Shown here piece after piece: positions 28,601 to 40,978 of a DNA stretch of 64,000 nt. The stretch covers positions 6,467,768 through 6,531,767 of the forward strand of contig CM065300.1 of NCBI GenBank assembly GCA_032871835.1, read 5' to 3'. Position 1 is the stretch's first letter, and each line of letters opens with the position of its first letter. A program made the position numbers and the translations under genes. This DNA comes from Dipteronia dyeriana. Lineage: Eukaryota; Streptophyta; Magnoliopsida; Sapindales; Sapindaceae. The notes below the pieces were generated by a model that ran no database searches, was not told where the DNA came from, and saw only the letters and a list, made by a program, of their open reading frames with translations.

Positions 28601-30451
28601 ATTACTATATTTTTTTTCTTCTCATTATTTAAATAATTTTAGCAGCCATAAAACCTATTTTTTTAAAGACTCCAAAATCTCCATTTGAATCCAACGTTTT
28701 TTTAATTGTATTCAAACCTAGTTCGACTTCTATTCATATTTCGGTAATGACTTATTTTTTTCTCATAATTTGATTAGTTTTATATTATGTGATCGGAGAA
28801 AATTAACACTTTCAAAAAACTAACAAACTTAAACCAACTTAACCATATACTACATGCACTTTACATGCGTCGCAAGCACCGCGATATCATCTCTAAATGT
28901 CTAGATGGGATACTCCCAAATTCAACACTAATTTTGTAAGTATATATATATATATCTAATTGAATTATGTCTGTTTGTGGCATATTTATATGGTATGTTC
29001 ATATTGATAGAACATATAAATTTCATTATAAATGTATAATTATATTATTATAATTTTACATATAAACATTGAACACATTAAAATATAAATATATAACAGA
29101 TAATAGTTTAAAGACATAGATGTAAAAGAATTTATTTTCAAATATTTGTAACTTAAAAAAACAAATAACTTATCATTTATATTCAGTTTTTAGTGAAACA
29201 AATCAAACATGTTATTCGGTTTTCAGTTTTCAGTCATTATTCAGTCTTCGGTATAATTCAACACTATTCGGTCTTCAAACGAAAAATCAAACGTATTTTA
29301 CATAAATGGGTCATGTAACAGTATACGTATTAGAATCAGTCATTATTTCACAAACCATATTAGAATTGATATCACAAAGAAAACTTCCAGAGAAGTCTTA
29401 CTTCTGTTAGTTGAGCTCATTCAAATGTTTAGTGTACAAACTGTGACAGCAGCCAAAAGATATGTCTTACCACATGTAAAGCACACAAATAAATCAATAC
29501 AAGGATCACATAGTCTTCCAGTAAGACTGGTTTAAGCATTCAAAGGGACAAAAAAAGAACAACTGGCTGATAAATATTATATATTGATATTAACTACAGG
29601 ATTGAAACTGACCATATACTGTGAGGACTTCATTAGGGAGGAAAAACATGAGGACAACAAGCAAAAGCCAGATAACCATTTTTGCTACCCATCCACCATG
29701 GTGCCATGAATCACGTCTGTCATTTTGGTACTTCACGCGAATCATTATAAGGGCAAGTATTGCAAAAAATAGGAAATTCCCCAAGCTCACACGAAGAACC
29801 GCTTGCGTTTGATACCATTCCTTTGTATATGTATCAGAAGTGTTTATCCCTACAAAAAGCATAACATAGTTTCATATTAACAAGTAGTCTTATATTGATA
29901 CCGCTATTGTGTTATATGGAACAATTGCAATAACTATATTACCTATATTGACTGATTTCTAATCGGTTATAAGGAATCAAACTCACACAGTAATCAGCCA
30001 AAATGTCATACATCAATTTGAAATTTGCATAAATGTTAAGCGGATCATATGAACAATTAAACTTACAAGGGATAACAAAGATTCGTTTATCGAATTAATC
30101 AAAATTACCAAATCTATTCACATAATAGGGAATTTAAACCAATCAATCAAAAAAATTATACCCAAATACAATAAAAACGGCAAAAAATACAAAAATGGAT
30201 AATTTCAATACCCAATTGAAAAAATTAGAAAAAAGAATAAATACAAGAAGGTGGGGTGTTGAAGAATTGAACTCACAAGAACATTTCTTCAAGAGAGGAG
30301 TGGCAACCTCTCTCAGAACCCAAGAAACGATGAGGGAGAGACCAAAGAGGCCACAGTAAGCAAGTCTAGCTGATGTCTTGGAGATCCCTGAAGCCACCGA
30401 TGAGCAGAGACCGCAGCTCATCGCTACGCAACATGACGCCAAGCAAGACAT
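25686..30451 (-). CDS. SERINC/TMS multi-pass membrane protein
   Basis: Serine-incorporator family (older name TMS/TDE). These are multi-pass endomembrane/plasma-membrane proteins proposed to help serine-derived lipid synthesis; the biochemical role in plants is not firmly settled. Six exons on the minus strand: 30277..30451, 29613..29849, 27963..28074, 27707..27881, 26946..27183, 25686..25987. Lengths sum to 1,239 nt, giving 412 residues, the usual family size; all borders are GT-AG and phases close. Family stretches include the Cys-rich N-terminus MSCLASCCVAMSCGLC, SWINTSDTYTKEWYQTQAVLR, SKFGAGLFLLVQVLLLLDF, HTWNDSWV, NPSGNDCGLN, VNGSLLPAAVISVYC, CNGLHKSK and the C-terminal WTSVWVRICTEWVTVALYIW plus LLLPDREFF. 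About nine to eleven hydrophobic helices are visible. An acidic/Lys-rich loop (GEDVEEGKEKKK) precedes the last two helices. Intron 2 is long because it hosts a MITE. Confidence 0.95.
28383..29297. mobile_element. Tourist-like MITE in SERINC intron 2
   Basis: The left end is GGGTCTGTTTGATTTTTC; the right end in reverse complement contains CGTTTGATTTTTCG. TTA flanks both sides (28380-28382, 29298-29300). It is AT-rich, 915 bp, without coding capacity. End similarity is weaker than in the other Tourist-like elements here, so the call is moderate. It sits within the 1.5-kb intron between exons 2 and 3 and leaves splice sites intact. Confidence 0.5.
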
Positions 30452-31479
30452 CTTCTTTCTCTATCTTGATCGATCTCGAAGCTACTGGTTACTTGGTTCG
30501 AACAACAATTGATTGTGGAGGTGTAAGACTCTTAACACACTGGACTGGTAGGAGGCCGATGTGGTTTGGTTTGGTTAATTGGTTTTGTTTTGTTTATTGT
30601 GTTTGAATAATTGAATATGTATGGTGTTGTCTGTTTCGCACGTAATTTACGGGTTTTGTTACCAGTTTTTCGACCGTTGGATTATTGCATCAAATTGATC
30701 TTGAAAAGAAAACTATAAATTTTGACTTAAGGTATCTCAAATATTCGTGTGCTCTTAATCGAACGGTTAAAATTTGAATTTATTTACAACTTTATGATTA
30801 AAAATATATGGATCGTTGATATATTAAAATTAAAATTTTAAATTATAAATTTAAGTTGGTTTAGATTAATCTATATTTTAAAAATATTCATAAATATTTG
30901 CAGTATTAGGTAATGATATTGATAATATTTTATATATTTCCACTTAAATTTTAAAAAATTTAGACCCTGTAATTCATCAAATCTGAGCATTTCATGAATC
31001 ATCATGATTTGATCTATTTTAGTGATTGATACTGGGCTGATGGGCCTAAACCTAAGCCTAGAAAGTAGAAACACTTTGATAAAAGGCCCATCTATTGCTA
31101 ATAAAAAAAATCAAGTAAAAGAAAAAAATTGAGGTTATTCGGTGACAGTCTCTGACACTTAACCTACGTGTTAAGATCGTAGATTTAAATCCTCTCCAAA
31201 TCCTAAATTTTAAAATTTAAGATCGTAGATTTAAATGGTATATTCCTCTCTGAATCCTAAATTTTTAAATAAAAATATGCAAAGATGGTACGGGTCGGGT
31301 GCTGATATCATGGGCCTCAAACAAAATCAGAGATAAGCACTCATTTGGACTGCCTGCCTGAAACTAGTACAGGTGGATTTGGACTTGCCATAGTATATAC
31401 AGAGCCTTAGTCTACCTTTCAAAAAGCTTGAGTTATCATTGAAATTTATGGTAAACCATTCTCAAATTTAATACACTTA
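30452..31479. other. Upstream of SERINC; intergenic
   Basis: Promoter side of the SERINC gene followed by AT-rich spacer. A 20-bp unit is repeated at 31171-31190 and 31217-31236. No gene seen. Confidence 0.45.
31171..31236. repeat. Direct repeat, about 46-bp period
   Basis: TTAAGATCGTAGATTTAAAT occurs twice (31171-31190, 31217-31236), each followed by a CCTCTC..AATCCTAAATTTT block, giving a partial tandem duplication. Confidence 0.7.
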
Positions 31480-31951
31480 GAGCTTATTTGGTTGGGTTTT
31501 TGAAAAATCTCTATTAATAAAATATCTACTTGTAGTAGATCTATTAGAAACAGAGTTTTTGAAAAAATAAATATAATTGTTTGGTTGATAGACTTTTTTT
31601 TAAAAAATGTCTATTTGGAGAAGTACATCACTATGAGCTTTTGTCTAGTAGAGGTTTAAACTCTACTAGCCTCTACTCAATTAAAATTAGTGCTGTAATT
31701 ATGGACTGCCCCAAAACAGACCGGTCTGTGTGGTTCGCGAAGCAAACCGGGTCGTGCCAAACACGACCCGTGAAGGAGGCAGACCAGGGAGAAGCCCGGT
31801 AAGTGACAGGCCGCGTGCGGGGCCGCTGGTACCAGGTTCGGTGGGCCGGCCCGCCACGGCACCCCTAGCCGGCTTGCTAGGCAAGCCTGACCGAACCGCC
31901 GGTCCGGCGTATTTGACCGTTTGTTTTTTTTATAAAAAAAAAATATTCCCT

Positions 31952-32075
31952 CCAACGGCTGGATTTTGAATTCCAGCCGTTGGTGGCTCTGAAATTTACA
32001 AAAAAAAAACCCTGAAGTCTTCCAAATTTGATTTGTGGGTAATTTTGACCCACAAATCAAATTTTTCTATAAATA
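31952..32075 (+). promoter_or_regulatory. hAT promoter: CCAACGG hairpin and TATA box
   Basis: CCAACGGCTGGA (31952-31963) and its exact complement TCCAGCCGTTGG (31972-31983) form a 12-bp stem with an 8-base loop. A TATA box TATAAATA follows at 32068-32075, then a CT-rich leader. A likely 5' UTR intron runs from the GT at about 32229 (AAAG|GTAC) to the AG just before the transposase ATG at 32905. The transcript features are inference. Confidence 0.55.
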
Positions 32076-32904
32076 CTTTCATCCATTTCATTTTTCATTC
32101 ACTCTCTCTATCATTCTTTCAATCTCTCATTCTCTCAAATCTCAATCTCTACACTTTTTCATTCAATTTCATTATTACTCTCTCTACAAAATTCTTTAAA
32201 TTTTCCACCAACACACCAAATTTTAAAGGTACAATTTTCTTATTACTTTTGTTGAAACATTTTTTTATAGTAAACTATAGTTACCAAATGAAAACATTTT
32301 TATTTAGTTAGTTAGTTTTATCAATTTTTGTGCATTCATGTTAATATTATTTGTTTAGTATATTCAGATTTTTAAGTTTAATAGTAATATTAATATTTGT
32401 TATTAGTAAATTTAGAAATTTAATTTGTATTATTGAATTTATTTTTTTTAATAAATAAATTATGAATGTTAAGTGTAGTAGTTAAGTTTAATATTTTTTG
32501 TTAATAAATTATGAATTTTTAGTGTAGTAGTTATTTTAATATTTTTTGTGAGTATATTATGAATTTGAAGTGCAGTGGTTAATTTTAATAAGTTTTATTA
32601 GTAAATTAAGATTTTTATGTGTAGTATTTAATTTAATATTTGTTGTTAGTAAATTTATCAATTTAAATTGTAGTAGTGAATTTAATATTTTTTGTTAGTA
32701 GATTATGAATTTTTAGTGTAGTTGTTTATTTAAAAAAAAATTGAAGTAAAATAATATTTTTAAGTGTCGTATTATTTTTATTAATTATTGTTAGTAAATT
32801 AAGATTGTTAAGGGTGGTAATTAATTTAAAAATATTTTTTTAGTAAATATTGATTTTTAATTTGACTATTAATGACTATAGTGCTCATATTTTTACTTCA
32901 GAAA

Positions 32905-34880
32905 ATGGATTATAACCAGCAGGCTTATTTTCCGGACGGTTTGAACATACTCAACGATGAATTTGATATTTCGGAGTGGACCCATACTCAAGCGGGACCT
33001 TCTGGTTCCGCCGTTACACCAACATCAAGTCCCAGAAAATTAACATCAGATGTGTGGCAGTGTTTCAACATAGTCCAAATGACACTCCCAGACGGGACGT
33101 CCGGACCCAGAGCTAAATGTAAGTTTTGTCATAAGGATTATGCCACAAGTAAGAAGGGAACCGGACATTCGAGACGGCATATGTACAAATGTATGCCTGC
33201 ACATGGACAGGTAGACACTACAACCCAGACACAACTACAACGGCACCCAGACGGGTTCGTTACGACGTGGCAGTTCGACGCCATGCACGCTAGAGAGTGC
33301 TTGGCACGATACATTGCACAAACTGATCAACCGATCAGTGTTGGTGAGAGTCCATTTTATAAAGAATTAATCACATCTGCATATAACCCTCAATTTGAAC
33401 ATGTTTCTAGAACCAACACTAGAAATGATTTGATAAGATTGTTTGAAACCCAAAGAGATGACTTGATTGTTGAAATACAACATTTAAGTGTCTCTGTTGC
33501 ATTAACTTCTGATATTTGGAATGCATGTTCCAAAAAGGACTATTTTGTGTCACGGGACACTATTTAGATTCTGATTGGAGGATAACAAAAAGAATTATTG
33601 GTTTTCATCCTATGGATTTTGCACATACCGCAGAAAACATTTTTAATGTCATTATTTCTGTTTTAGAAACTTATGAAATCATCTTTTCAATCACATTAGA
33701 TAATGCATCTGCAAATACTAGCTCTATTGTATTGTTTGTTGTAAGAAATATCTCGCAAGATGAAGGTTATTTATTCCATCAACAGTGTGCATGTCATATT
33801 ATAAATTTAGTTGTACAGACTGGTTTATAGCAGGTAAGCGACCAAATAGATCGAATCAGAGATGTCATTTCTTGGATTAACAGTTCTAATCCTAGATTCA
33901 GTGAATTCAAGAGACACTGTAAATTAAACGGTCTCAAACCCCGACGTTTCCAAACTGATATGCTGGTAAGGTGGAACTCTACTTATTTAATGTTGAAAAA
34001 TTATTTGGGATATGATACAACCATTACACGTTTTTATAACATGAAATTGGCCGAAAGAGGTCGTCTTGCAGCAAAAACACTTACCACAGATGATTGGTGT
34101 ATGGCAAGGGTTTTTGTTCAATTTTTAAAGATTTTTTACAATGCCATTGTAACTCTTTCCGGGGTCTATTACCCCACATCTTCCTAAACAATCTATCAGA
34201 TAGTGGAAATGTCTGAAGTGTTAAACAGTTATAGAGAAAATGAACATCTAGGCGCTGCAATTGTTACTATAGAGAAAAAGTTGAAAAAATATTGGGCTAA
34301 CATTCCTCTTTTTATACCTTAAGTGTTATAGTAGATCTTAGGGTTAAATTATTTGGTTTAGAAGTTTTGCTTGAGTTTATTGGTACTAATTTGTCAATAG
34401 ATTATTCAGAACAAATTACTGACATTCGAACCAAGTTGTTCGAGATTTTTCGTATTTATGAGAACATGATTTGCAACATTGACACCCCCCAATCAACACA
34501 ATCGGAGACAGAGCCAAAGCAAACAAGTTTGAGCCTTCCAAAACGGTGAAAAAAGGACAAATGAGCAAGTACTTCTTCAGGGCAAAGATCTGACCCATCT
34601 TCTTGTACCGAACTAATTAAGTACCTTGAATCACAGTTCGATGTTGTTGAAGACAATGAAGAGTTTGATTTGTTGTTATGGTGAAAGACCTATAGGTACA
34701 TGTATCCAGTTTTGTCACACTTAGCACGTGACGTACTAGTTATTCATGTGTCAACGGTGTCTTCAAAACAAGCTTTCAGCACCAGTGGATGCATAATTAA
34801 ACCAAGAAGAAGTTGTTTGTCTCCGGAGATGGTTGAGGTATTAACATGCCTTCGGGATTGAGAGCATGCTAAAAAAAGGT
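32905..34880 (+). pseudogene. BED-zinc-finger hAT transposase, broken
   Basis: DAYSLEEPER/RICESLEEPER-type transposase. The first open part (32905-33567) has a BED finger: CKFC at about residue 72, then HSRRH some 16 residues on. This is followed by the start of the catalytic region (VALTSDIW). A frameshift near 33545 moves to a second frame (33516-33830: LDSDWRITKRIIGFHP, ITLDNASANTSS, CACHIINLVVQ), which ends in a stop. Further pieces lie at 33960-34187 (MLVRWNSTYLMLKN) and 34367-34549, and a C-terminal dimerisation region at about 34690-34860 (LARDVLVIHVSTVSSKQAFST, CLSPEMVEVLTCLRD). The SES/SE core expected at VSTVSSKQAFS is changed. At least four stops or frameshifts make it inactive. 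Confidence 0.88.
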
Positions 34881-35337
34881 TGTAAAATCAAACTATAGAT
34901 AAAGAGCTTATTCTAAATTTCAACAATCTATATATTGATGAACATACAGGTAGTGGCCAGGGCCAGAACTAGGTTATACTTTTACATATGTATTTATTAT
35001 TTACTTGTAAGTTTTAATACGATTGCACTCTTTTTTTCTTACCAAGTTTTTATCCCACTGGATTTTTCTTGGTAAGGTTTTTAATGAGGCAATCATGTAA
35101 ATATGTAATACTGAATTCCATAAGTGAAAAATAAATAAATAAATAATTGTTCATTTTATACTTTCGTAATTACATCTATTTTTATTATTTTGTATTACTT
35201 TATCTTTACGGAATTGTTATTTTTCATATTAATTATTTCAAGAGATAAACAAATTAATTTCAAAATTACATTTATATAATTGAATTGTTAAATTGATAGA
35301 ACAAGCAATTTTTTTTTGTATATTACTTTATTTTCTG

Positions 35338-35361
35338 TAAACCCTAAACCCTAAACCCTAG
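35338..35361. repeat. Short interstitial telomere-type repeat
   Basis: Three tandem copies of the plant telomere unit AAACCCT at 35338-35361, inside the 3' part of the hAT element. Short runs like this also act as telo-box promoter motifs, so no telomeric origin is implied. Confidence 0.7.
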
Positions 35362-35951
35362 ACCTAAAATCCAAAAAAAAAAAAACTTAATTTTTAAAAA
35401 TTGATTTGGAAAATGATTATGGACCAGGCCCCGTGGACCAGACCCGTGGACAAGCCCGACACGACCTGTAGGCACGGTCCGCCTGAAGCAGGCCACCGAG
35501 GCGTGTCGTGCCTCCGTTTTTGTAAATGGGTCTGACCTGGTCTGGCAAGCACACCGGTGCGTGCCGGACCAGCTTTACCTGTTTTCAAAAACGGGCCTCG
35601 GTAGGCCGTGCCTAATGGGTCGGGCCTGGTCTGGTCCAGAATTACACCACTAATTAAAATTAGACATTCTTAAAAGCCCAATCAAACAACTCTAAAAATT
35701 TTATATAGACGTTCGTAGACCTTTTGAGCTAGTAGAAAGTTCAACCAAACGAGCACTTACTCAAACTTTCACAGGTCTTGTTAGCGAACTCGGCCTGGAT
35801 GGCGGTCGACAACTCTGTCATTGAGGGTTGACTCGTTCACGATTTAAGATAACTCATGACATATCCGGACACATCAAAAATAGACTCGAGAGTCAACTTT
35901 ATGTGCCTGATCCTGTCTTTAATATACCTGATATCTTGAATTCATCTTGGG

Positions 35952-36478
35952 TGTAAGAATTTAATTAACACAAAATCTAACGTGCTTAATCAAACCCTAA
36001 ATACATGTTATTGATCTATGTCAATTCAAGAAAAAAAGGAGATAATCGAGAAAACGAAGATAATCGAGAAAGCGGAGATAATTAATAAAGCGGAAATGTA
36101 CCTGAATCCATTGCAGGATGTTGGTGGACGGGTTGAGACCTTTCAAATTATCACAATCCTTAAGACACAAAAGTGTTTTCTCTTCTCTAGTGATGGGGAT
36201 CCAGAAAAGCCAAAAAGTGATTGTGTAATTTGGGGACCATAACCCTATATATATATATATATTAATTGGATTATTATATGTTTTGTTATTTCTAATTGGG
36301 CCCCTCATCAAATTAGAAATAACACTCTCGTATATACACATTAATTCCATGACAATTATACCCTTAAGCCTAAAAACTTTAATCTTAATTAGACCACTTT
36401 AATTTAAGTTTAACCAAAAGATAGTACAACATATTTAATATTTACATGTGTGACCCCACACGTTAGAATTTTCCAACA
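35952..36478 (-). repeat. 3' LTR of copia A
   Basis: 527 bp; on the plus strand it begins TGTAAGAATTTAATTA and ends TTTTCCAACA. The polypurine tract ATCTCCCACTGG (plus-strand reading) adjoins it at 36479. The sequence is clearly related to the LTRs of copia B. Confidence 0.85.
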
Positions 36479-37295
36479 ATCTCCCACTGGACCACATATG
36501 TAACTTTGCAAATGCGTATGACTTTATGAGCTCCAAAATGTTGCTATCACAATTTTAGGGTATATCTGAACAATCTCGTTCATTGATCTCGTTCATTGAT
36601 TATACTGATATAGGATCAAAGCGGTTTTCGTCATATTTAGCGTGACTAAATTCATCGATGGTCACGTACACCAACATAACCAAATGACATAGATCAATCA
36701 TGGATGTGTAGCATGAAAATTACATGCAATGTGATCTATACATGTCTATTTTCAACTGGTCCTACTTTATTCTTAGTGAGATCAATACTTAACACAATGT
36801 AACAGAGTGTGATTAACTGAATACTTTATTTTTTATTATAAAAATATCTAAGTACATAAACGTATAAGTATGTCTAAAATTAAACATAAAACAATAAAAT
36901 ACAAAATGATACAAACTCCCACTATAATATGAAATCCTCATACAAAATAACACTCATATGAGCAGTGCGCTCAAGAAAGACATTGAGTGGTAATTTCTTT
37001 GTAAGTGGATTCGCTATCATGAAGTTTGTCTAGATGTGCTCTAATGGATATTCGTCCACTCTACACTCTCTCTTTCACAACTAGGATCTTAATATCAATA
37101 TGCTTTGACCTAGATGAGATCATCGCACTGCTAACTTATTGTCATAATATAGTTTGAGTGGTCTTTCAATACCCTCTAGAATTTGCAATCCAGTGATAAA
37201 ATTCCACAGCCATATTCCATAGCTAGATGCCTCATAACATGCTACAAACTCTCTGCCATGGTGGAAGAAGCTATGAGTGTCTATTTGGCACTCCT

Positions 37296-39378
37296 TCAAG
37301 AAATAGCTCCACCAACCAACAAGTATATATAGTCTAATGTGGATCTTCTACTGTCTTGGCATCCAACATAATCAGAGTCGGAATACCCATGATCTCCAAC
37401 TAATTTGATCTCATATATGTGAGCATGTGATCTTTTATTCTCTTTAAATACCTCATAACTCGCATGGCTGCTCTCCAATGATCCATCTCAAGGTTACTTA
37501 AATATCTGTCTAACATATCAACAATGTACGGACGCGTACACACCTGAGCATACATTAGACTCCCTTTGGCTAATGCATAGGGAATCTTTTGTATTTCATG
37601 AACTTCAAGGTTATTTTTAGGGCACTGCCTGAGACTGAACTTGTCTCCCTTAGTGATAAGGGTGTCACCTGGTTTGTTGTCCTGTATGCCAAACCTTTTG
37701 AGCAATTTATAAATATAGCTCATTTATGATAATCCAAGAATACCCCGAGAACGATCTCATTGTATCTGGATCCTTAATACAAAGGAGTTGTCACCAAGAT
37801 CTTTCATCTCAAAATTCTTTGATAGAAATCTCTTGGTTTCGTGCAACATATCTATATCATTTGTGGCAAGCAGTATGTCATCGACATACAAAACCAGGAA
37901 TGTATGCTTACTCCCACTGAATTTGTGATACACACAATTATCAACAGCATTTGTCTCAAAACCAAATGAGATAATCACTTGATGAAACTTGTGATACCAC
38001 TGATGGGAAGCTTGCTTGAGTTCATAGATGAACTTTATCAATTTGCAAGCCATATTCTTTGGGTCTTCCAACTCAAAGTTTTTTGGTTGTACCATATAAA
38101 TTGTTTCGTCAATGTCACCATTGAGGAACACCATCTTAACATCCATCTGATGAAGCTCAAGGTCAAAACGTGCAATAACCGTCATGATCGTCCTAAAAAA
38201 GTCTTTCGTTGACACCGGAGAGAAAGTCTCTTTAAATTCAATCTCTTCATTCTAGGTAAAGTCTTTTGCTACAAGACGAGCCTTATACCTCTCCACGTCA
38301 TCTTTTGAATCCCTTTTGGTTTTAAATATCCATTACAACCCATGGGCTTCGCACATTCTAGTAATTGGACAAGTTCCCAAAGCTTATTGTCTTGCATCGA
38401 CTTATACTCTTCATTCATGGCATCAATACACTTTGAGAATTAGAACCTTGCATGGCTTGATGTAAGTCGATTGGATCATCTTCCACCATTCAAATGTTTT
38501 TCTCATGTACTTGAAGAAATATGAAAAAAATCATCCGGAATAGCATTTCTTCTTTCTCTAGTGGATCACCTTAATGACACTGGTTCTTGAGGTTGTTAAG
38601 GTTGTTGAGTTTTTCCTTAGGAACAATTACCTTATCTTGAATGGGGGGTTGTTCAACATTGTCTGGTCGAGGATTCGAATTCGCTTCTTGATCAAAGACA
38701 AGTATATAAACCTGCATATCGTCAAAAGCAATAGAGGGAATCGAAACCGATTCCTCCTTAAAAATAATGTCTCTAACATTATTTTTCCCCTTATACTCAA
38801 CATCCTAAAAAATGTTACAGTTCCCGTCTCAAAAATTGACCTAAGTGTGGGATCATAACACTTATAGCCCTATGATCGCTCAGAGTAGCCAATGAAGTAG
38901 CTGCTCACAGATTTGGAATCCAATTTCTCTTCAAGTGGCCTGTAAGGTCTTGCCTCAGCTGGACATCCATAAATGTGAAATGCTTTAGACTAGGCTTTCT
39001 GTCTGTCCAAAGCTCATAAGGTGTTTTTGCAGCTGCTTTAGTTGGCACTTGGTTCATAATGAAAGTTGTTGTTTCTTTTGAGCTGAATCCTTAGCAGCTT
39101 CATTATTCGTTCTTTTTATTCATTGTCTTGTCTTGCTTCAATCTCTCTTCCTCTTGCACACAGTAAGAAATGAGCTCATTAAGAATCAATTTCTCATTTT
39201 GACAGTTGTAACTGACCTTAAACTGGCCGTATTGTGCAAGAAACGATATTAATACTAAATGGACAAGCAAATCATCAGACAGCTCGAGCTTCAGTGCCTT
39301 AAGTTTAGAATCAATATGAGACATTTCTATAATGTACTCCCTTATATTCCCTTTACATTTGTATTTCATAGAAATCAA
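37296..39378 (-). pseudogene. gag-pol remnant of copia A
   Basis: Minus-strand pieces in order: gag fragment 39103-39378 (IREYIIEMSHIDSKLKALKLELSDDLL in part); direct fusion near 39065-39080 to late integrase sequence ([21 protein letters not shown]); reverse transcriptase 37757-38215 with the catalytic LYVDDILLATND intact; RT-RNase H linker 37400-37723; and an RNase H trace around 37296-37478 (GYSDSDYVGCQDSRRSTLDY). Several frameshifts and stops separate them, so it is not functional. Confidence 0.85.
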
Positions 39379-40204
39379 ACTTTACAAATGCATGCTTGTT
39401 TCTGTCTTATCGTTTTTCACAAAACACTTTTCAATTTCGGCTAAGAACTATTTGGGTTTGGTTATCTTTTCAGATACCGCACCCTTAAATGCCTCTGGAA
39501 TGCCGCGCTTAATGATCATAAAACTCTTGCTATTTGAGAGATCCCACTTCTCAAAGTTCTTCCTATCATTAGAAGAATTTGCATCCGTAAGAGAAGTGAG
39601 TTGCTTAACCCGATATGTAAGGTCTAGATTCATACAGCCGAGAACAACAAGTATGTTCTCCTTTCAATCCTTAAAGTTGGTCTCATTAAGAATGAGTATT
39701 TGATTGATATTAGCAGATATAGTAGAAAGACTAGCTGAAAAGAGAACAAAACAAACAAACATGCTTACTTTAATAACCAAATACAATAATCAACAAATTC
39801 AAATAATGGTAAGTCTTATCTCAAGATACTCAGCACAACATTAATATCAAGTCTTTGTACAGTAATATTAATTGTAAGCGAGACTCTTGTTGTAACGATC
39901 AAACATTAACAGTAATTCATGTCAAATAATAAATCTATCTTTGGATCGACTTATTATTCACAAATAAAACATTATAATCGTCACATGTTGACCCCTACAG
40001 GTGTGCCTACAATTCAGCCAAGTATTAACCTTCCTTTGGGCCAGCTAATACCCGTATGAATTTACACACACAAACCTCCAACATCCCTCATGAACAATCT
40101 ACACAAGAGATGTCACTTTGATGACATCTTGTTTCAATTAGCCCATTTAGAATGATGAATTACTTTATTCAACCATAAAATATATACAAAAAATATTTGA
40201 ATTT

Positions 40205-40450
40205 AAGTTGATCCATAAAGTAAAAAAAAAAAATTGATCAAAATTATAAAATTGCCCTCGATTTTATAAAATTACAGAAAGACCTCTTAAGTTTCAGTAA
40301 TTACAAATCGGTCTCTATATTTGGTTAAAATAAAAAACTGGCCCAACAATTTTCAATAAATAAAAATTGGCTCAAAATTTTTGAAAATTACAAATTAACC
40401 ACGTGATTTTATCAAAATCACACAATAGCCTAAAATAAGAGTAAACAGTC
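40205..40450 (-). repeat. Leader tandem repeats of copia A
   Basis: Between the 5' LTR and gag lie imperfect tandem units with TTATAATTTT...GGGG/ACCCC-type spacing, here in antisense. The same array occurs in copia B (about 47085-47320), so it is a family feature rather than later slippage. Confidence 0.55.
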
Positions 40451-40978
40451 CCTCAAGAATATCAAGTTTTCAACAGTGGTCCAACACAAAAAACACCTCT
40501 GTGAACCCTAGGCTTCCTTTGTCTATGCCGCCGCACCAACGCCTGAAGGCAACGATGCACGGCAACCAGCAGCGGATGACCCGCAAACGCAAATCGAATG
40601 AAGATCGACGATCGATCAACACTGATCGAACGAAGGGTTGTGCGACAACGAAAAGTCTCTTAATCTGAACCATTGATGACTAGCGGGGTAAGCGCCCGAT
40701 CTGGACCTGCGATGGGTGCTACAGGTGCGAGTCAGGGTCATCGACCCGTAACCATATCGGGTATGTGCCCAACATGACCAACACCCATCACCTTTAACAT
40801 CGGTTTCTATGACCGATATGAATCCCAAATTATTTTTTATATTTTTTTAAAAACTTAAAAACAAAACTCAAACAGTATTCAGAAGATCAAAACCCAAATA
40901 ATATTCAAAAAAATTATTAAAACCTAAAATTCAAATCTCAATTCTCAAGAATCAATCATGAGTTGCTTTGATACCACT

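Larger units (their letters stand above)
31688..35652 (+). mobile_element. hAT DNA transposon, degenerate, 3.97 kb
   Basis: Terminal inverted repeats TAGTGCTGTAATTATGGA (31688-31705) and, in reverse complement, TAGTGGTGTAATTCTGGA (35635-35652). An exact 8-bp duplication ATTAAAAT flanks it at 31680-31687 and 35653-35660. GC-rich subterminal regions with ACCGG/CCGGT and GGCC motifs lie inside both ends. The interior carries a broken BED-finger hAT transposase on the plus strand, a promoter with TATA box and a likely 5' UTR intron. Confidence 0.92.
31480..35756. mobile_element. Tourist-like MITE split by a hAT element
   Basis: Outer ends are GAGCTTATTTGGTTG at 31480 and, in reverse complement, GTGCTCGTTTGGTTG ending at 35756, flanked by TTA (31477-31479, 35757-35759). 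Without the hAT insert and one copy of its target duplication, the element is about 0.3 kb (31480-31687 plus 35661-35756). It has no coding capacity. The right-hand part also carries sequence complementary to the left-hand part inside the ends (TCTACTAG/CTAGTAGA). Confidence 0.75.

Noticed and set aside
31677..32060. Minus-strand frame with Pro/Gly/Arg-rich protein
   Set aside because: It is antisense to the GC-rich subterminal region of the hAT element and crosses its end.
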